Source of the DNA: an uncultured Blautia sp.
GTDB lineage: Bacteria; Bacillota; Clostridia; Lachnospirales; Lachnospiraceae
Length of the DNA: 7,176 nt
Assembly (NCBI GenBank): GCA_934358405.1
Contig: CAKRKL010000097.1
Coordinates: forward strand, 1 to 7,176
Direction: 5' to 3'
Under the pieces are notes generated by a model. It ran no database searches, was not told the origin of the DNA, and saw nothing but the letters and a program-made list of their open reading frames with translations. Below, piece by piece: positions 1 through 6,986 of this stretch; positions within the stretch are counted from its first letter, which is position 1, and each line of letters begins with the position of its first letter. The position numbers and the translations under genes are program-made.

Positions 1-207
1 GCTGGTTCTATCATTAAAGCAGCTGTAACAGATGGCACATTCCTTGGTGCAGTTACACAGTCTCCTCTGATGATGGGATACTATGCAATCTACGCTCTGA
101 CAGCAGCAGCTAACGGACAGGAGCTTGAGGATGTTCCTACAGCTGGTTACTGGTATGATGCTACAAACATCGACGCAGAAGATATCGCTCCAAACCTTTA
201 TGACTAA
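1..207 (+). CDS. Sugar ABC transporter substrate-binding protein, C-terminal fragment
   Basis: The frame is open from the first base and ends in TAA, giving the last 68 residues of a protein whose start lies upstream of the window. The segment with TQSPLMMGYYAI, the NGQELEDVP stretch and the ending NIDAEDIAPNLYD match the C-terminal lobe and tail of ribose/galactose-type (Peripla_BP_4, RbsB-like) periplasmic binding proteins. Members of that family capture a monosaccharide outside the membrane and deliver it to a CUT2 ABC importer. The signal peptide, lipobox and most ligand-contact residues are outside the window, so the sugar cannot be inferred. The gene is the last of its transcript, since a strong terminator follows 63 bases after the stop. 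It may belong to the same pathway as the kinase and isomerase downstream, but it is transcribed separately from them. Confidence 0.85.
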   Translation, partial: AGSIIKAAVTDGTFLGAVTQSPLMMGYYAIYALTAAANGQELEDVPTAGYWYDATNIDAEDIAPNLYD

Positions 208-270
208 TCAGAAATAAAGAGACGAAGAAACGTCTAGTGTTTGCAGGCATTTGAACTGTGAATAAAACAG

Positions 271-300
271 ACCCCCGGGGCAATGCCCTGGGGGTTTTCT
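271..300 (+). terminator. Intrinsic terminator after the binding-protein gene
   Basis: An 11-bp GC-rich stem pairs ACCCCCGGGGC (271-281) with GCCCTGGGGGT (285-295), with one G-U pair and a 3-base AAT loop, followed by a short T-rich tail. It starts 63 bases after the stop of the binding-protein gene. Transcription of that upstream unit should end here, separating it from the kinase gene that begins 250 bases later. Confidence 0.93.
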
Positions 301-369
301 GCTAAAGAAAGAAAAAATATATGGTTTTTATCTGCAAAATTGAGAGTATTTGCAAATAAGGACACTTTT

Positions 370-397
370 TTGGACAAACAAGGGTCTTATATATTAA
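370..397 (+). promoter_or_regulatory. Candidate sigma-A promoter for the kinase/isomerase unit
   Basis: TTGGAC (370-375) resembles a -35 element. TATTAA (392-397) lies 16 bases downstream in a very AT-rich stretch and resembles a -10 element. Transcription would begin near position 404, giving a leader of about 145 bases that contains the 500-517 palindrome. The matches are imperfect. A second weak option is TTTACG (482-487) with TATACA (507-512), which would put the palindrome over the -10 element but needs a 19-base spacer. The true start cannot be settled from sequence. Confidence 0.35.
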
Positions 398-499
398 TAA
401 AGAATATAGTACTATGGTATCATCAAATATGAATGAGACTGCATTTATGAACAAGCAGGAAAGCAAAGTACAAATATTCCCTTTACGATCATGCAGTAT

Positions 500-517
500 G
501 TTACTGTATACAGTAAC
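500..517. promoter_or_regulatory. Perfect 18-bp palindrome, probable operator
   Basis: GTTACTGTATACAGTAAC is identical to its own reverse complement over all 18 bases. It ends 17 bases before the AGGAGG ribosome site of the kinase gene and 32 bases before the ATG. A perfect dyad of this length just upstream of a catabolic gene is typical of the binding site of a dimeric repressor (GntR, LacI or DeoR type). No candidate regulator gene adjoins it in the window, so the protein is unknown. It lacks a loop and a T-tract, so it is not a terminator. It does not match the CTG-N10-CAG LexA box, since only four bases separate CTG from CAG. Confidence 0.55.
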
Positions 518-549
518 TGCACACATACATATTTAGGAGGTTTTATAAA

Positions 550-1953
550 ATGGCAAAATATTATCTGGCAGTAGACATTGGAGCATCCAGCGGACGACTG
601 ATCCTGGGACATCTTGAGAACGGAAAGATGGAGCTTGAAGAGGTTCACCGTTTTGAAAACGGAATGGTAAAGAAAGATGGAGAGCTTTGCTGGGAATTTG
701 ACAGACTTTTCAAGGAAATCAAAAATGGCCTTAAGAAATGTAAAGAAATCGGCAAGATTCCGGTAAGCATGGGTGTGGATACCTGGGGCGTTGACTTCGT
801 ACTGATGGACAAGGATGACAAGGTTCTTGGAAATACTGTTGGCTATCGTGATCATAGAACAGATGGCATGGATGAGGAAGTATATAAGATTATTTCCCTT
901 GAGGATCTTTACGCACGTACCGGAATCCAGAAGGCAAGTCTGAATACTATATATCAGCTGATGGCTGTGAAGAAGGGACATCCGGAATACTTAGAGCAGG
1001 CCGAGACTATGCTTCATGTACCGGATTATTTCCATTATCTTCTTACAGGTAAGAAAACCTGTGAATACACAGAGGCAACTACCGGACAGCTGGTAAATCC
1101 TGAAACTAAGGATTGGGATTACGAACTGATCGATATGCTTGGATATCCGAGAAAAATGTTCCAGAAGCTGATCATGCCGGGAACAAGTATCGGACATTTC
1201 ACTGAAGAAGTGAAGGCAGAGGTAGGCTTTGATGTGGAGGTTGTAGCACCTGCTACACATGATACAGGATCCGCTGTTCTTGCAGTTCCTGCAAATGATG
1301 ATGATTTCATTTACATCAGCTCCGGAACCTGGTCTCTGATGGGTATTGAGAGAAAGGAAGCTGACTGCTCTAAGAAGAGCTGTGAGATGAATTTCACAAA
1401 TGAGGGTGGCTATGCCGGAAGATTCCGTTATCTGAAAAATATTATGGGTCTTTGGATGATTCAGTCCGTGCGTCATGAGATTAATGACAAATACGGCTTT
1501 GCAGAAATTTGTCAGATGGCAGAAGAAGCAAAGGATTTCCCATCCAGAGTAGACGCAAACGATGAGTGCTTCCTTGCTCCTGAGAATATGACAGAGGAAG
1601 TAAAGGATTACTGCCGCAGAACCGGACAGAAGGTTCCGGAAACATTAGGAGAGGTTGCGACTGTTATCTATACCAGCCTTGCAGAGTGCTATGCAAAGAC
1701 TGCTAAAGAATTAGAAGAAATGACAGGAAGAACCTACAGCCGTATTCATGTAGTTGGCGGCGGTTCTAATGCAGGCTATCTCAACGAGCTGACAGCGAAA
1801 GCAACAGGTAAGGAGGTTCACGCAGGTCCTGGCGAGGCAACTGCAATTGGTAATATTACTGCTCAGATGATCAAAGCAGAAGAGTTTAAATCTATTGAAG
1901 AGGCTCGTACAACTATCCATGAGTCCTTTGGAATTAAAATATATCAGGCATAA
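550..1953 (+). CDS. rhaB: Rhamnulokinase-family sugar kinase (FGGY)
   Basis: This 467-residue cytoplasmic kinase has the marks of the RhaB branch of the FGGY carbohydrate kinases. The N-terminal phosphate-binding motif is DIGASSGR (9-16), followed by DTWGVDF (77-83), YRDHRT (99-104), and ATHDTGSAV (235-243) with the likely catalytic base Asp238. YISSGTWSLMG (255-265), the glycine-rich nucleotide loop VVGGGSNAGYLN (401-412) and GPGEATAIGN (426-435) complete the C-terminal domain. The length is close to E. coli RhaB (about 489). Rhamnulokinases transfer phosphate from ATP to O-1 of L-rhamnulose, and related Firmicutes enzymes may act on L-fuculose. The ATG is well placed, with AGGAGG at 535-540 nine bases upstream. 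The isomerase gene follows 93 bases later on the same strand with no terminator between, so the two are probably co-transcribed. The family is near certain but the exact ketose is not, because the neighbouring isomerase is not a classical RhaA. Confidence 0.9.
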   Translation: MAKYYLAVDIGASSGRLILGHLENGKMELEEVHRFENGMVKKDGELCWEFDRLFKEIKNGLKKCKEIGKIPVSMGVDTWGVDFVLMDKDDKVLGNTVGYRDHRTDGMDEEVYKIISLEDLYARTGIQKASLNTIYQLMAVKKGHPEYLEQAETMLHVPDYFHYLLTGKKTCEYTEATTGQLVNPETKDWDYELIDMLGYPRKMFQKLIMPGTSIGHFTEEVKAEVGFDVEVVAPATHDTGSAVLAVPANDDDFIYISSGTWSLMGIERKEADCSKKSCEMNFTNEGGYAGRFRYLKNIMGLWMIQSVRHEINDKYGFAEICQMAEEAKDFPSRVDANDECFLAPENMTEEVKDYCRRTGQKVPETLGEVATVIYTSLAECYAKTAKELEEMTGRTYSRIHVVGGGSNAGYLNELTAKATGKEVHAGPGEATAIGNITAQMIKAEEFKSIEEARTTIHESFGIKIYQA

Positions 1954-1998
1954 GGCATAATTTGTACCGACAGCCGGATATATAACCTGGTCCGTTAT

Positions 1999-2015
1999 CA
2001 CCTGCAATGCAGGTG
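1999..2015 (+). other. Perfect hairpin in the kinase-isomerase gap
   Basis: CACCTGC (1999-2005) pairs perfectly with GCAGGTG (2009-2015) around an AAT loop, in the 93-base gap between the two genes. No T-tract follows, so it is not a terminator. It starts 46 bases after the kinase stop and ends 18 bases before the isomerase AGGAGG. In an operon mRNA such a stem could block 3' exonucleases or mark a processing site, but no function is shown. Confidence 0.4.
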
Positions 2016-2046
2016 TGGATATATTAAAATAACAGGAGGTACTACT

Positions 2047-3465
2047 ATGTTAGTAAACACAAAAGCAAAAGTAGGTGTATTTTCTATTGCTTTAGGAGCA
2101 TATCTTCCTCAGTTCCCGTCACTGGTACCTGAGTTTGAAGCTCAGTATGAGGCATTTAAGAAAACAATTCCGGATACCGTAGAAATCATCGATGGAGGAA
2201 TGGTGACAACAAAAGAACAGTCTATGGAAGCAGGAGATAAATTCCGTGCAGCAGATGTTGATCTTGTTTTCCTTCAGATGCTTACCTATGCCACATCCTA
2301 TAACATGCTTCCTGCAATCCGTGACCTTAATGTTCCGGTTGTTCTGGTAAATGTTCAGAAGCTGAAAGCTTTGGATTATGATCACACAGACATTGCTGCA
2401 TGGCTTGGAGAAGGATATGCCTGCGGTGCTGTGGGCGAGGCTGTTGCTGACCTTGAAAGAGCAGGCAAGAGACATGCTGTTATTACAGGTGTTGTAGAAG
2501 GCGGAGACCCAGGCGTTCAGTCTGAAATCGAAGATTGGTGTAAGGCTGCCCAGGTGAGAAGAAGATTCCGTGATACAAACATTGCACAGATCGGAAGACC
2601 TTATCCGGGTATGATGGATCTTTACATTGATGAAACCAACCTGTATAACAGAATGTTCCTTTACACCAAACAGTTTGACTGGGAAAAAATGTGGGCAATC
2701 GCTGATGATATTACAGATGAAGATGCAATCCGTGCAAAAGCGCAGGATATTCTGGATACCTTTGATATCGAGGGCGGCGGAACAATTGAAAAAGTATGGG
2801 ATATGGCGAAATATGTTGTAGCATTTGAAAAATGGGTAAAGGATGAGCATCTTAGCATGATCGCTTCCCATTACGATGGATTTGCACAGGGCAAGGCCGG
2901 TGTTCTTGACAGTATGCTGATCCCGGCATTTTCTATGCTGATCAAACAGGGTACTGCATGCGCTGTTGAGGGCGACATGAAGGTTGCTATGGCAATGAGT
3001 ATTCTGAAAACAATTTCCGGTACAGGCCAGCTTTCAGAGATGTACTCCATTGATTTCAATGATGACATTTGCATTATAGGTCATTCCGGAAGTGGTGATG
3101 CAGATATTTCCGATAAGAAGCCAACCATGAAGATCGTGCCGGTATTCCATGGAAAAACAGGCGGCGGATATCTGACACAGTTCTATCCATACACAGGTCC
3201 GGTTACTTATCTTGCAATCACACAGGATGCTGACGGACATTTCAAATTCGTTGTTGCTGAGGGAATCAACGAGGAAGGACCGATCCTTTCCTTTGGTGAT
3301 ACCAACATGAGAACACGCTTCACATGCGGCGCAAGAGAGTTTGTAAATCGCTGGAGTGAGGCAGGCCCGACCCATCATATGGCAGCTGCAACTGGAAGAC
3401 ATATTGATACAATTCTTAAAGTTGCAAAAATCTTCAACATTCCGGTTGATGTAGTAACAAGATAA
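2047..3465 (+). CDS. L-fucose/L-arabinose isomerase-superfamily sugar isomerase
   Basis: The product is a 472-residue cytoplasmic protein similar to the FucI-related/AraA group (COG2407-type). These are metal-dependent isomerases that interconvert aldose and ketose sugars. The N-terminal half is an alternating alpha/beta domain beginning with KVGVFSIALGAYLPQFP (8-24). The C-terminal half carries the likely metal-site segments: CAVEGDMKVAMAMS (305-318, Glu308), YSIDFNDD (333-340, Asp336), IIGHSG (343-348, His346) and GPTHHMA (440-446, His443/444). These line up by eye with the Glu/Asp or Glu/His/His ligands of FucI and AraA. The ATG has AGGAGG (2034-2039) seven bases upstream. It is shorter than E. 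coli FucI (about 590) and near the length of AraA (about 500). It is clearly not RhaA, although its partner kinase is of the RhaB family, so L-fucose, L-arabinose, L-rhamnose or another sugar are all possible. A bidirectional terminator follows. Confidence 0.8.
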   Translation: MLVNTKAKVGVFSIALGAYLPQFPSLVPEFEAQYEAFKKTIPDTVEIIDGGMVTTKEQSMEAGDKFRAADVDLVFLQMLTYATSYNMLPAIRDLNVPVVLVNVQKLKALDYDHTDIAAWLGEGYACGAVGEAVADLERAGKRHAVITGVVEGGDPGVQSEIEDWCKAAQVRRRFRDTNIAQIGRPYPGMMDLYIDETNLYNRMFLYTKQFDWEKMWAIADDITDEDAIRAKAQDILDTFDIEGGGTIEKVWDMAKYVVAFEKWVKDEHLSMIASHYDGFAQGKAGVLDSMLIPAFSMLIKQGTACAVEGDMKVAMAMSILKTISGTGQLSEMYSIDFNDDICIIGHSGSGDADISDKKPTMKIVPVFHGKTGGGYLTQFYPYTGPVTYLAITQDADGHFKFVVAEGINEEGPILSFGDTNMRTRFTCGAREFVNRWSEAGPTHHMAAATGRHIDTILKVAKIFNIPVDVVTR

Positions 3466-3503
3466 TAAGATCATCTATATATGATTTTGTACACATATTC
3501 ACA

Positions 3504-3546
3504 TGAAACAAAAAAGAGAGCCGTTTTGGTTCTCTTTTTTGTTTCA
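3504..3546. terminator. Bidirectional intrinsic terminator between convergent genes
   Basis: A 19-bp stem pairs TGAAACAAAAAAGAGAGCC (3504-3522) with the matching arm at 3528-3546, with one G-U pair and a GTTTT loop. Each arm carries a run of six identical bases (A on the left, T on the right), so the RNA from either strand ends in a hairpin with a U-run. It sits 38 bases after the isomerase stop and 8 bases after the histidine-kinase stop on the other strand. It should therefore terminate both transcripts. Confidence 0.93.
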
Positions 3547-3554
3547 AAGAATAT

Positions 3555-5387
3555 TTATTTTTCTTCTTCCTGGTCTTTTTTTGCAGGGAAACGAATCTGT
3601 ACCTCGGTGCCTTCACCTAATCTACTGGAATAAGAAAGTCCGTACTGATCTCCGTAAAGAACCTGAAGCCTCCTGTGAGTATTATAGATGGCAATATTTG
3701 TTCCGCCGGAAATACTGTTTCCTTTACCGGAAAGAATTGTAGGAAGCTTGTCTGGAGAAATTCCTACGCCATCATCAGAAATGAGAAGAACAATATCCTC
3801 TGCTTCCATCCATCCTGTAAGAACAATGGTACCGGACTTTGTGGATTTCTCCAGAATTCCGTGGAGTATGGAATTTTCCACAACCGGCTGCAGGGTAAGC
3901 TTGGGAATCTGATATTCCATCAGCTCATCCGGAATATCCGAAATAAAGGAGATACTGTCGTGATAACGCATATTCTGAAGATGTACATAGATCGAAACAT
4001 GCTCTTCTTCCTTTGCAATGGTACTGATTCCTTTTTTGCGGCTCAGGGTCAGCTTGTAGAAACGGGAAAGACTCTGTACTGCATTACACACCTCAGAGGT
4101 GCGTCCCTGCTGAGCCATCCAATTGATCATATCCATAGTATTATAAAGAAAATGTGGATTGATCTGCGCCTGCAGGGAATTAAATTCCGCAATACGAAGA
4201 TCCTCCGCAGCCTGAGTTTGTTTTTCCATCAGCTGATTCATTTTGCGGGTCATATAATTGTAGGTGTCAATCAGATCACCGATTTCATCATGGGCAATGG
4301 GGCTGTCCATGGGAACAGGAGGTCCGTAGCGTACGGTTCTCATCTGGCTGATAACAGAAGAGATTCGTCCGGTAATAGACTTGGACAATGTGCTGGCAAG
4401 GAGAAATGCAAGTACCAGTACTGCAATATAAATGGACAAAAACTGAAGAATCAGAATATTACTTTGCCTGATCAGCGGTTTTGAAGAAAGAACAGTTACC
4501 ATAAACCACCCGGGCTGTCTGATCCGGTAAAATCCCACGTAAACTGTTTTTCCCAGAATATCCTGTTCTACAAAGCTGTTGGAAGACATATAAGATTCCA
4601 TGATTTTGTCATAATCCAGCCAGTAAATTCCTGCAAGGGAATCATTGGAGGCAGATACCAGGTTATTTCGCTCGTTCATAATATAAGAAACACTTTCTTC
4701 CAATGTGAGATTATCAGATAAAATCTGATGAAACTCATTTTCGGAGTAGTAGACTGCCATATAAGCATCATAAGTGCTGTTGTTATAAATTACAGAAGCA
4801 TGGGTTATATATGCCTGATCGCCATACGCTTTTTGCTCCTTGGTACCCAGATAGAAGGAGGGGCAAAAAAGCTGAGCAGCCCGGGTTCCTCTGAAAATTC
4901 CGTACCAGTAGGTTCCCTTAACCTGACTAAGTGGGAGAAAGGTATCCTTCAGATTATCTGAATTAAAAAAAGCATTTATATCAGAGGTATTTTCTGATGG
5001 AATTTCCATATAAAATTTCACATTAGTCACAGGAGTGTCCCTGACCAGACGTTTGACCTGGCGGGAAAAAGTCGTTGCAGCCTCAGACTCTGCCAGTTCC
5101 GAAAAAGAACTGTCTATGGTATTTTTAAACAGAGTCTGATAAAAATCCATGGAGGAAATTTCAGTGCTTACATCCAGCACCTTCTGTATGGATTCCTCGA
5201 TCAGCGGCGCAGTCTGGGCAGAGCGATCCTGTTCCTGACGGATTGTGTTGGAAACAACCATGTCATAGGCTTTTCCATAGAAAAAGAAAATAATGGCAAT
5301 TGCGGGAATTACCACGATCATAAGAAGTACCAGTGTAAATCTGGACTGCAGACCAAGATCCCGGTACCATTGCTTTAATGTTTGCAA
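3555..5387 (-). CDS. YesM-like membrane sensor histidine kinase
   Basis: This 610-residue sensor kinase has a short cytoplasmic start, a first membrane helix (about 17-37), an extracellular sensor region of roughly 270 residues (about 39-308, probably a Cache-type fold), and a second helix (about 309-332). A HAMP linker follows (about 330-385), then a His_kinase (PF06580) domain with LQAQINPHFLYNTMDMINWM (405-424), where His412 is the likely phosphorylated residue. The HATPase domain has the N-box LQPVVENSILHG (499-510, Asn504), the D-box SDDGVGIS (537-544) and a glycine-rich region GEGTEVQIRFP (591-601). It would autophosphorylate and pass phosphate to the regulator encoded just upstream. 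The start is TTG with a strong AAAGGAGG site six bases ahead. A stop codon lies in frame at 5400-5402 and the next in-frame ATG is about residue 23, inside the first membrane helix. The ligand is not predictable but is probably a sugar or its oligomer, given the transporter across the divergent control region. Confidence 0.92.
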   Translation of the reverse strand: MQTLKQWYRDLGLQSRFTLVLLMIVVIPAIAIIFFFYGKAYDMVVSNTIRQEQDRSAQTAPLIEESIQKVLDVSTEISSMDFYQTLFKNTIDSSFSELAESEAATTFSRQVKRLVRDTPVTNVKFYMEIPSENTSDINAFFNSDNLKDTFLPLSQVKGTYWYGIFRGTRAAQLFCPSFYLGTKEQKAYGDQAYITHASVIYNNSTYDAYMAVYYSENEFHQILSDNLTLEESVSYIMNERNNLVSASNDSLAGIYWLDYDKIMESYMSSNSFVEQDILGKTVYVGFYRIRQPGWFMVTVLSSKPLIRQSNILILQFLSIYIAVLVLAFLLASTLSKSITGRISSVISQMRTVRYGPPVPMDSPIAHDEIGDLIDTYNYMTRKMNQLMEKQTQAAEDLRIAEFNSLQAQINPHFLYNTMDMINWMAQQGRTSEVCNAVQSLSRFYKLTLSRKKGISTIAKEEEHVSIYVHLQNMRYHDSISFISDIPDELMEYQIPKLTLQPVVENSILHGILEKSTKSGTIVLTGWMEAEDIVLLISDDGVGISPDKLPTILSGKGNSISGGTNIAIYNTHRRLQVLYGDQYGLSYSSRLGEGTEVQIRFPAKKDQEEEK

Positions 5388-5393
5388 ATTGAT

Positions 5394-5401
5394 CCTCCTT
5401 T
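5394..5401 (-). promoter_or_regulatory. Ribosome binding site fixing the TTG start of the histidine kinase
   Basis: On the minus strand AAAGGAGG ends six bases before the TTG at 5387-5385. The site lies immediately after the response-regulator stop (5406-5404), so ribosomes finishing the regulator would be placed to start the kinase. An in-frame TAA at 5402-5400 overlaps the site and rules out any longer start. Confidence 0.8.
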
Positions 5402-5403
5402 AG

Positions 5404-6951
5404 TCAGCTCATTTTCTCTCTGTATTCAGAGGGAGAAAATCCTGTATATTTTTTAAAGCTTTTGCCAAAGTAATTGCCGTCACTGTAGCCTACCTTGGAG
5501 GAAATATCTGCAATTTTATATCTGGGATCAGAAAGCAGCTGCTTTGCTTTTTCCATGCGGTATTCAGTAAGATACTGATTCAAAGTCTGTCCGGTTTCAT
5601 TCTTAAAGAAGGTACACACGTAGGAGGTGGACAAAAATACATGGTCACTGATATCCTTTACAGAAAGTGTTTCGTTCATGTATTTCTGGCTGATATAATC
5701 CTTAATCATAAAAATTGTGGAGTTTTCTTCCGCTGTATTATTAACAGCCTGGAAAAAAGCTTCTGTTTTATCAAGCAGCTTTTCATGCAGTTCTTCAAAT
5801 GAGAAAAGCTTTTCAAGAGCATCAATGAAATTTTCCTGTTTATCCGAAATATTCAGCTTCAGCTGCTGTGCAGCTTCATCCAGAGCACGGAAAAGCTTGT
5901 AATACAAATCCTTTGCCTGATTAGGAAGAATATTTTGATTTCTGCTGAAATATTTGAAAAGGCTATTCAGAAAAAGAGCAGTTCCTTCCTGATTTCTGGC
6001 TGTAAGAAAGGAAAGAAATTCCTTCTCCGGATAAGAAGATAGCTCTGGCCTGTTCTGATTAGACGGCATTTCACTAAAGGGAGAAAGAAAGGTGCCGGCT
6101 GGAAAGAAAAAGCTGTTCTGCAGCAGGATCACAGCAGAGGTATAGGACTGATAGGCTTTGGAAATACCGGGTAAGGTATCGCCTGCAGCAATACTGAATT
6201 TGGAATAGCGGGAATAAAGCTTACAGAAAAAATCTGCAATACGCTTTCTGACGGCAGCACCGTGAGTGGGACCGAACAGAAAATAAACAATATATTCGGT
6301 CCGCTTTTCAGCAAAAATACAGTCCAAATGAAAGGGCTTTAAAAATTCACGCACGGACACGTACATGGCATTTGTATCTGAGATAGGAAATTCTTCTTCT
6401 GTCTCAATTTTCAGTACAATGGCAGTGATGCTTGTGGAAGCCTTTATAGGAAGGGAAAGCTCCCTTGCCAGTTGGTCAATCCTTTCTTTTACATGGGGAT
6501 AGGGCTGGGTCATTAGTAGTGCCAGGTTGGACGCACTTTCCAGAGAATGCAGGGATTCATTGTATCTGGTGCGCTTTTTTGCAAGGCAGAGATCTCGGGC
6601 TTCCATTACAGCAGTCTGGATTTCCAGAGGATTCAGAGGCTTTTCAATATAATTTACTGCTTTTAATTTGATGGCAGCCTTAAGATATTCCTTGTCTGAA
6701 TATCCGCTCATGAAAATGGGAACCACATCCGGTAAAATGCCTTCTAGCTGCTCCAGCATCTGGATACCGTCAAGGCGGGGCATGCGCACATCGCAGAGGA
6801 TAATATCAGGCTTATGCTTACGTGCAATTTCAAGACCGTTCATGCCATCGTCTGCCTGAAGCACCTCATCAATCCCGACAGATTGCCAGTCAATAGAAGA
6901 GATTACGCCAATGCGTGTCAGCTCTTCGTCATCTACAATTAATAATTTCAT
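5404..6951 (-). CDS. YesN-like response regulator (receiver plus AraC HTH)
   Basis: This 515-residue transcription factor begins with a receiver domain (about 1-120): acidic pair Asp7/Asp8, phospho-acceptor Asp54 in LCDVRMP, Ser82 in MSGYSD and Lys104 in YIEKP. The middle region (about 155-400) contains a stretch (about 172-280) resembling the degenerate GGDEF-like module common in YesN-type regulators, then a mostly helical linker. The C-terminal AraC-type domain (about 415-512) holds two helix-turn-helix units: VKDISDHVFLSTSYVCTFFK (431-450) and IADISSKVGYSDGNYFGKSF (480-499), ending in GFSPSEYR. Phosphorylation by the kinase encoded 16 bases downstream should promote dimer binding to direct repeats. 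The start is an ATG with AAAGGAG (6964-6958) six bases ahead. Regulator and kinase form one operon divergent from the ABC ATPase gene, so that transporter operon is the most likely target. No key receiver or HTH residue looks missing. Confidence 0.93.
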   Translation of the reverse strand: MKLLIVDDEELTRIGVISSIDWQSVGIDEVLQADDGMNGLEIARKHKPDIILCDVRMPRLDGIQMLEQLEGILPDVVPIFMSGYSDKEYLKAAIKLKAVNYIEKPLNPLEIQTAVMEARDLCLAKKRTRYNESLHSLESASNLALLMTQPYPHVKERIDQLARELSLPIKASTSITAIVLKIETEEEFPISDTNAMYVSVREFLKPFHLDCIFAEKRTEYIVYFLFGPTHGAAVRKRIADFFCKLYSRYSKFSIAAGDTLPGISKAYQSYTSAVILLQNSFFFPAGTFLSPFSEMPSNQNRPELSSYPEKEFLSFLTARNQEGTALFLNSLFKYFSRNQNILPNQAKDLYYKLFRALDEAAQQLKLNISDKQENFIDALEKLFSFEELHEKLLDKTEAFFQAVNNTAEENSTIFMIKDYISQKYMNETLSVKDISDHVFLSTSYVCTFFKNETGQTLNQYLTEYRMEKAKQLLSDPRYKIADISSKVGYSDGNYFGKSFKKYTGFSPSEYREKMS

Positions 6952-6986
6952 ATCAAACTCCTTTAAAGGGTGAAATATATACTTTT

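Larger units (their letters stand above)
208..549. other. Intergenic region between binding-protein gene and kinase gene
   Basis: No convincing gene is present in these 342 bases. From left to right they hold a small 5-bp hairpin (220-235), the intrinsic terminator (271-300), two TGCAAA half-sites (333-338 and 351-356), a weak sigma-A-like promoter candidate (370-397), a perfect 18-bp palindrome (500-517) and the AGGAGG ribosome site of the kinase (535-540). A 35-codon open frame at 429-536 has no ribosome site and is not called as a gene. The long space after the terminator suggests the kinase/isomerase pair has its own regulated promoter here. Confidence 0.7.

Noticed and set aside
220..235. 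AGACG/CGTCT hairpin after the binding-protein stop
   Set aside because: The stem is only 5 bp with a 6-base loop and no T-tract. The strong terminator 36 bases later explains termination.
500..517. Palindrome read as an SOS (LexA) box
   Set aside because: The CTG and CAG triplets are separated by only four bases, not the ten of the CTG-N10-CAG box, and the context is sugar catabolism, not repair.
429..536. A 35-codon open frame whose TAG overlaps the kinase ribosome site, a possible leader peptide
   Set aside because: There is no ribosome site before either ATG (429 or 447), the product has no recognisable pattern or codon run typical of attenuators, and the frame crosses the palindrome. 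It is probably chance.
208..549. Possible riboswitch or CcpA cre site in the long leader
   Set aside because: I could not find a conserved aptamer core or a second terminator near the start codon, and no stretch matched the cre consensus well.
445..981. Long open frame on the minus strand overlapping the kinase gene
   Set aside because: It lies opposite a clearly recognisable RhaB-family gene, has no ribosome site and the product resembles no family. It is a shadow of the real gene.
2119..2871. 250-codon open frame on the minus strand inside the isomerase gene
   Set aside because: The protein is rich in Cys, His, Ile and Phe as expected from antisense reading of a biased gene, and the plus-strand frame has clear isomerase motifs and a ribosome site.
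3675..4484. 269-codon plus-strand open frame antisense to the histidine kinase
   Set aside because: The minus strand encodes the intact HisKA and HATPase motifs across the same bases, and no ribosome site or family signal supports the plus-strand product.
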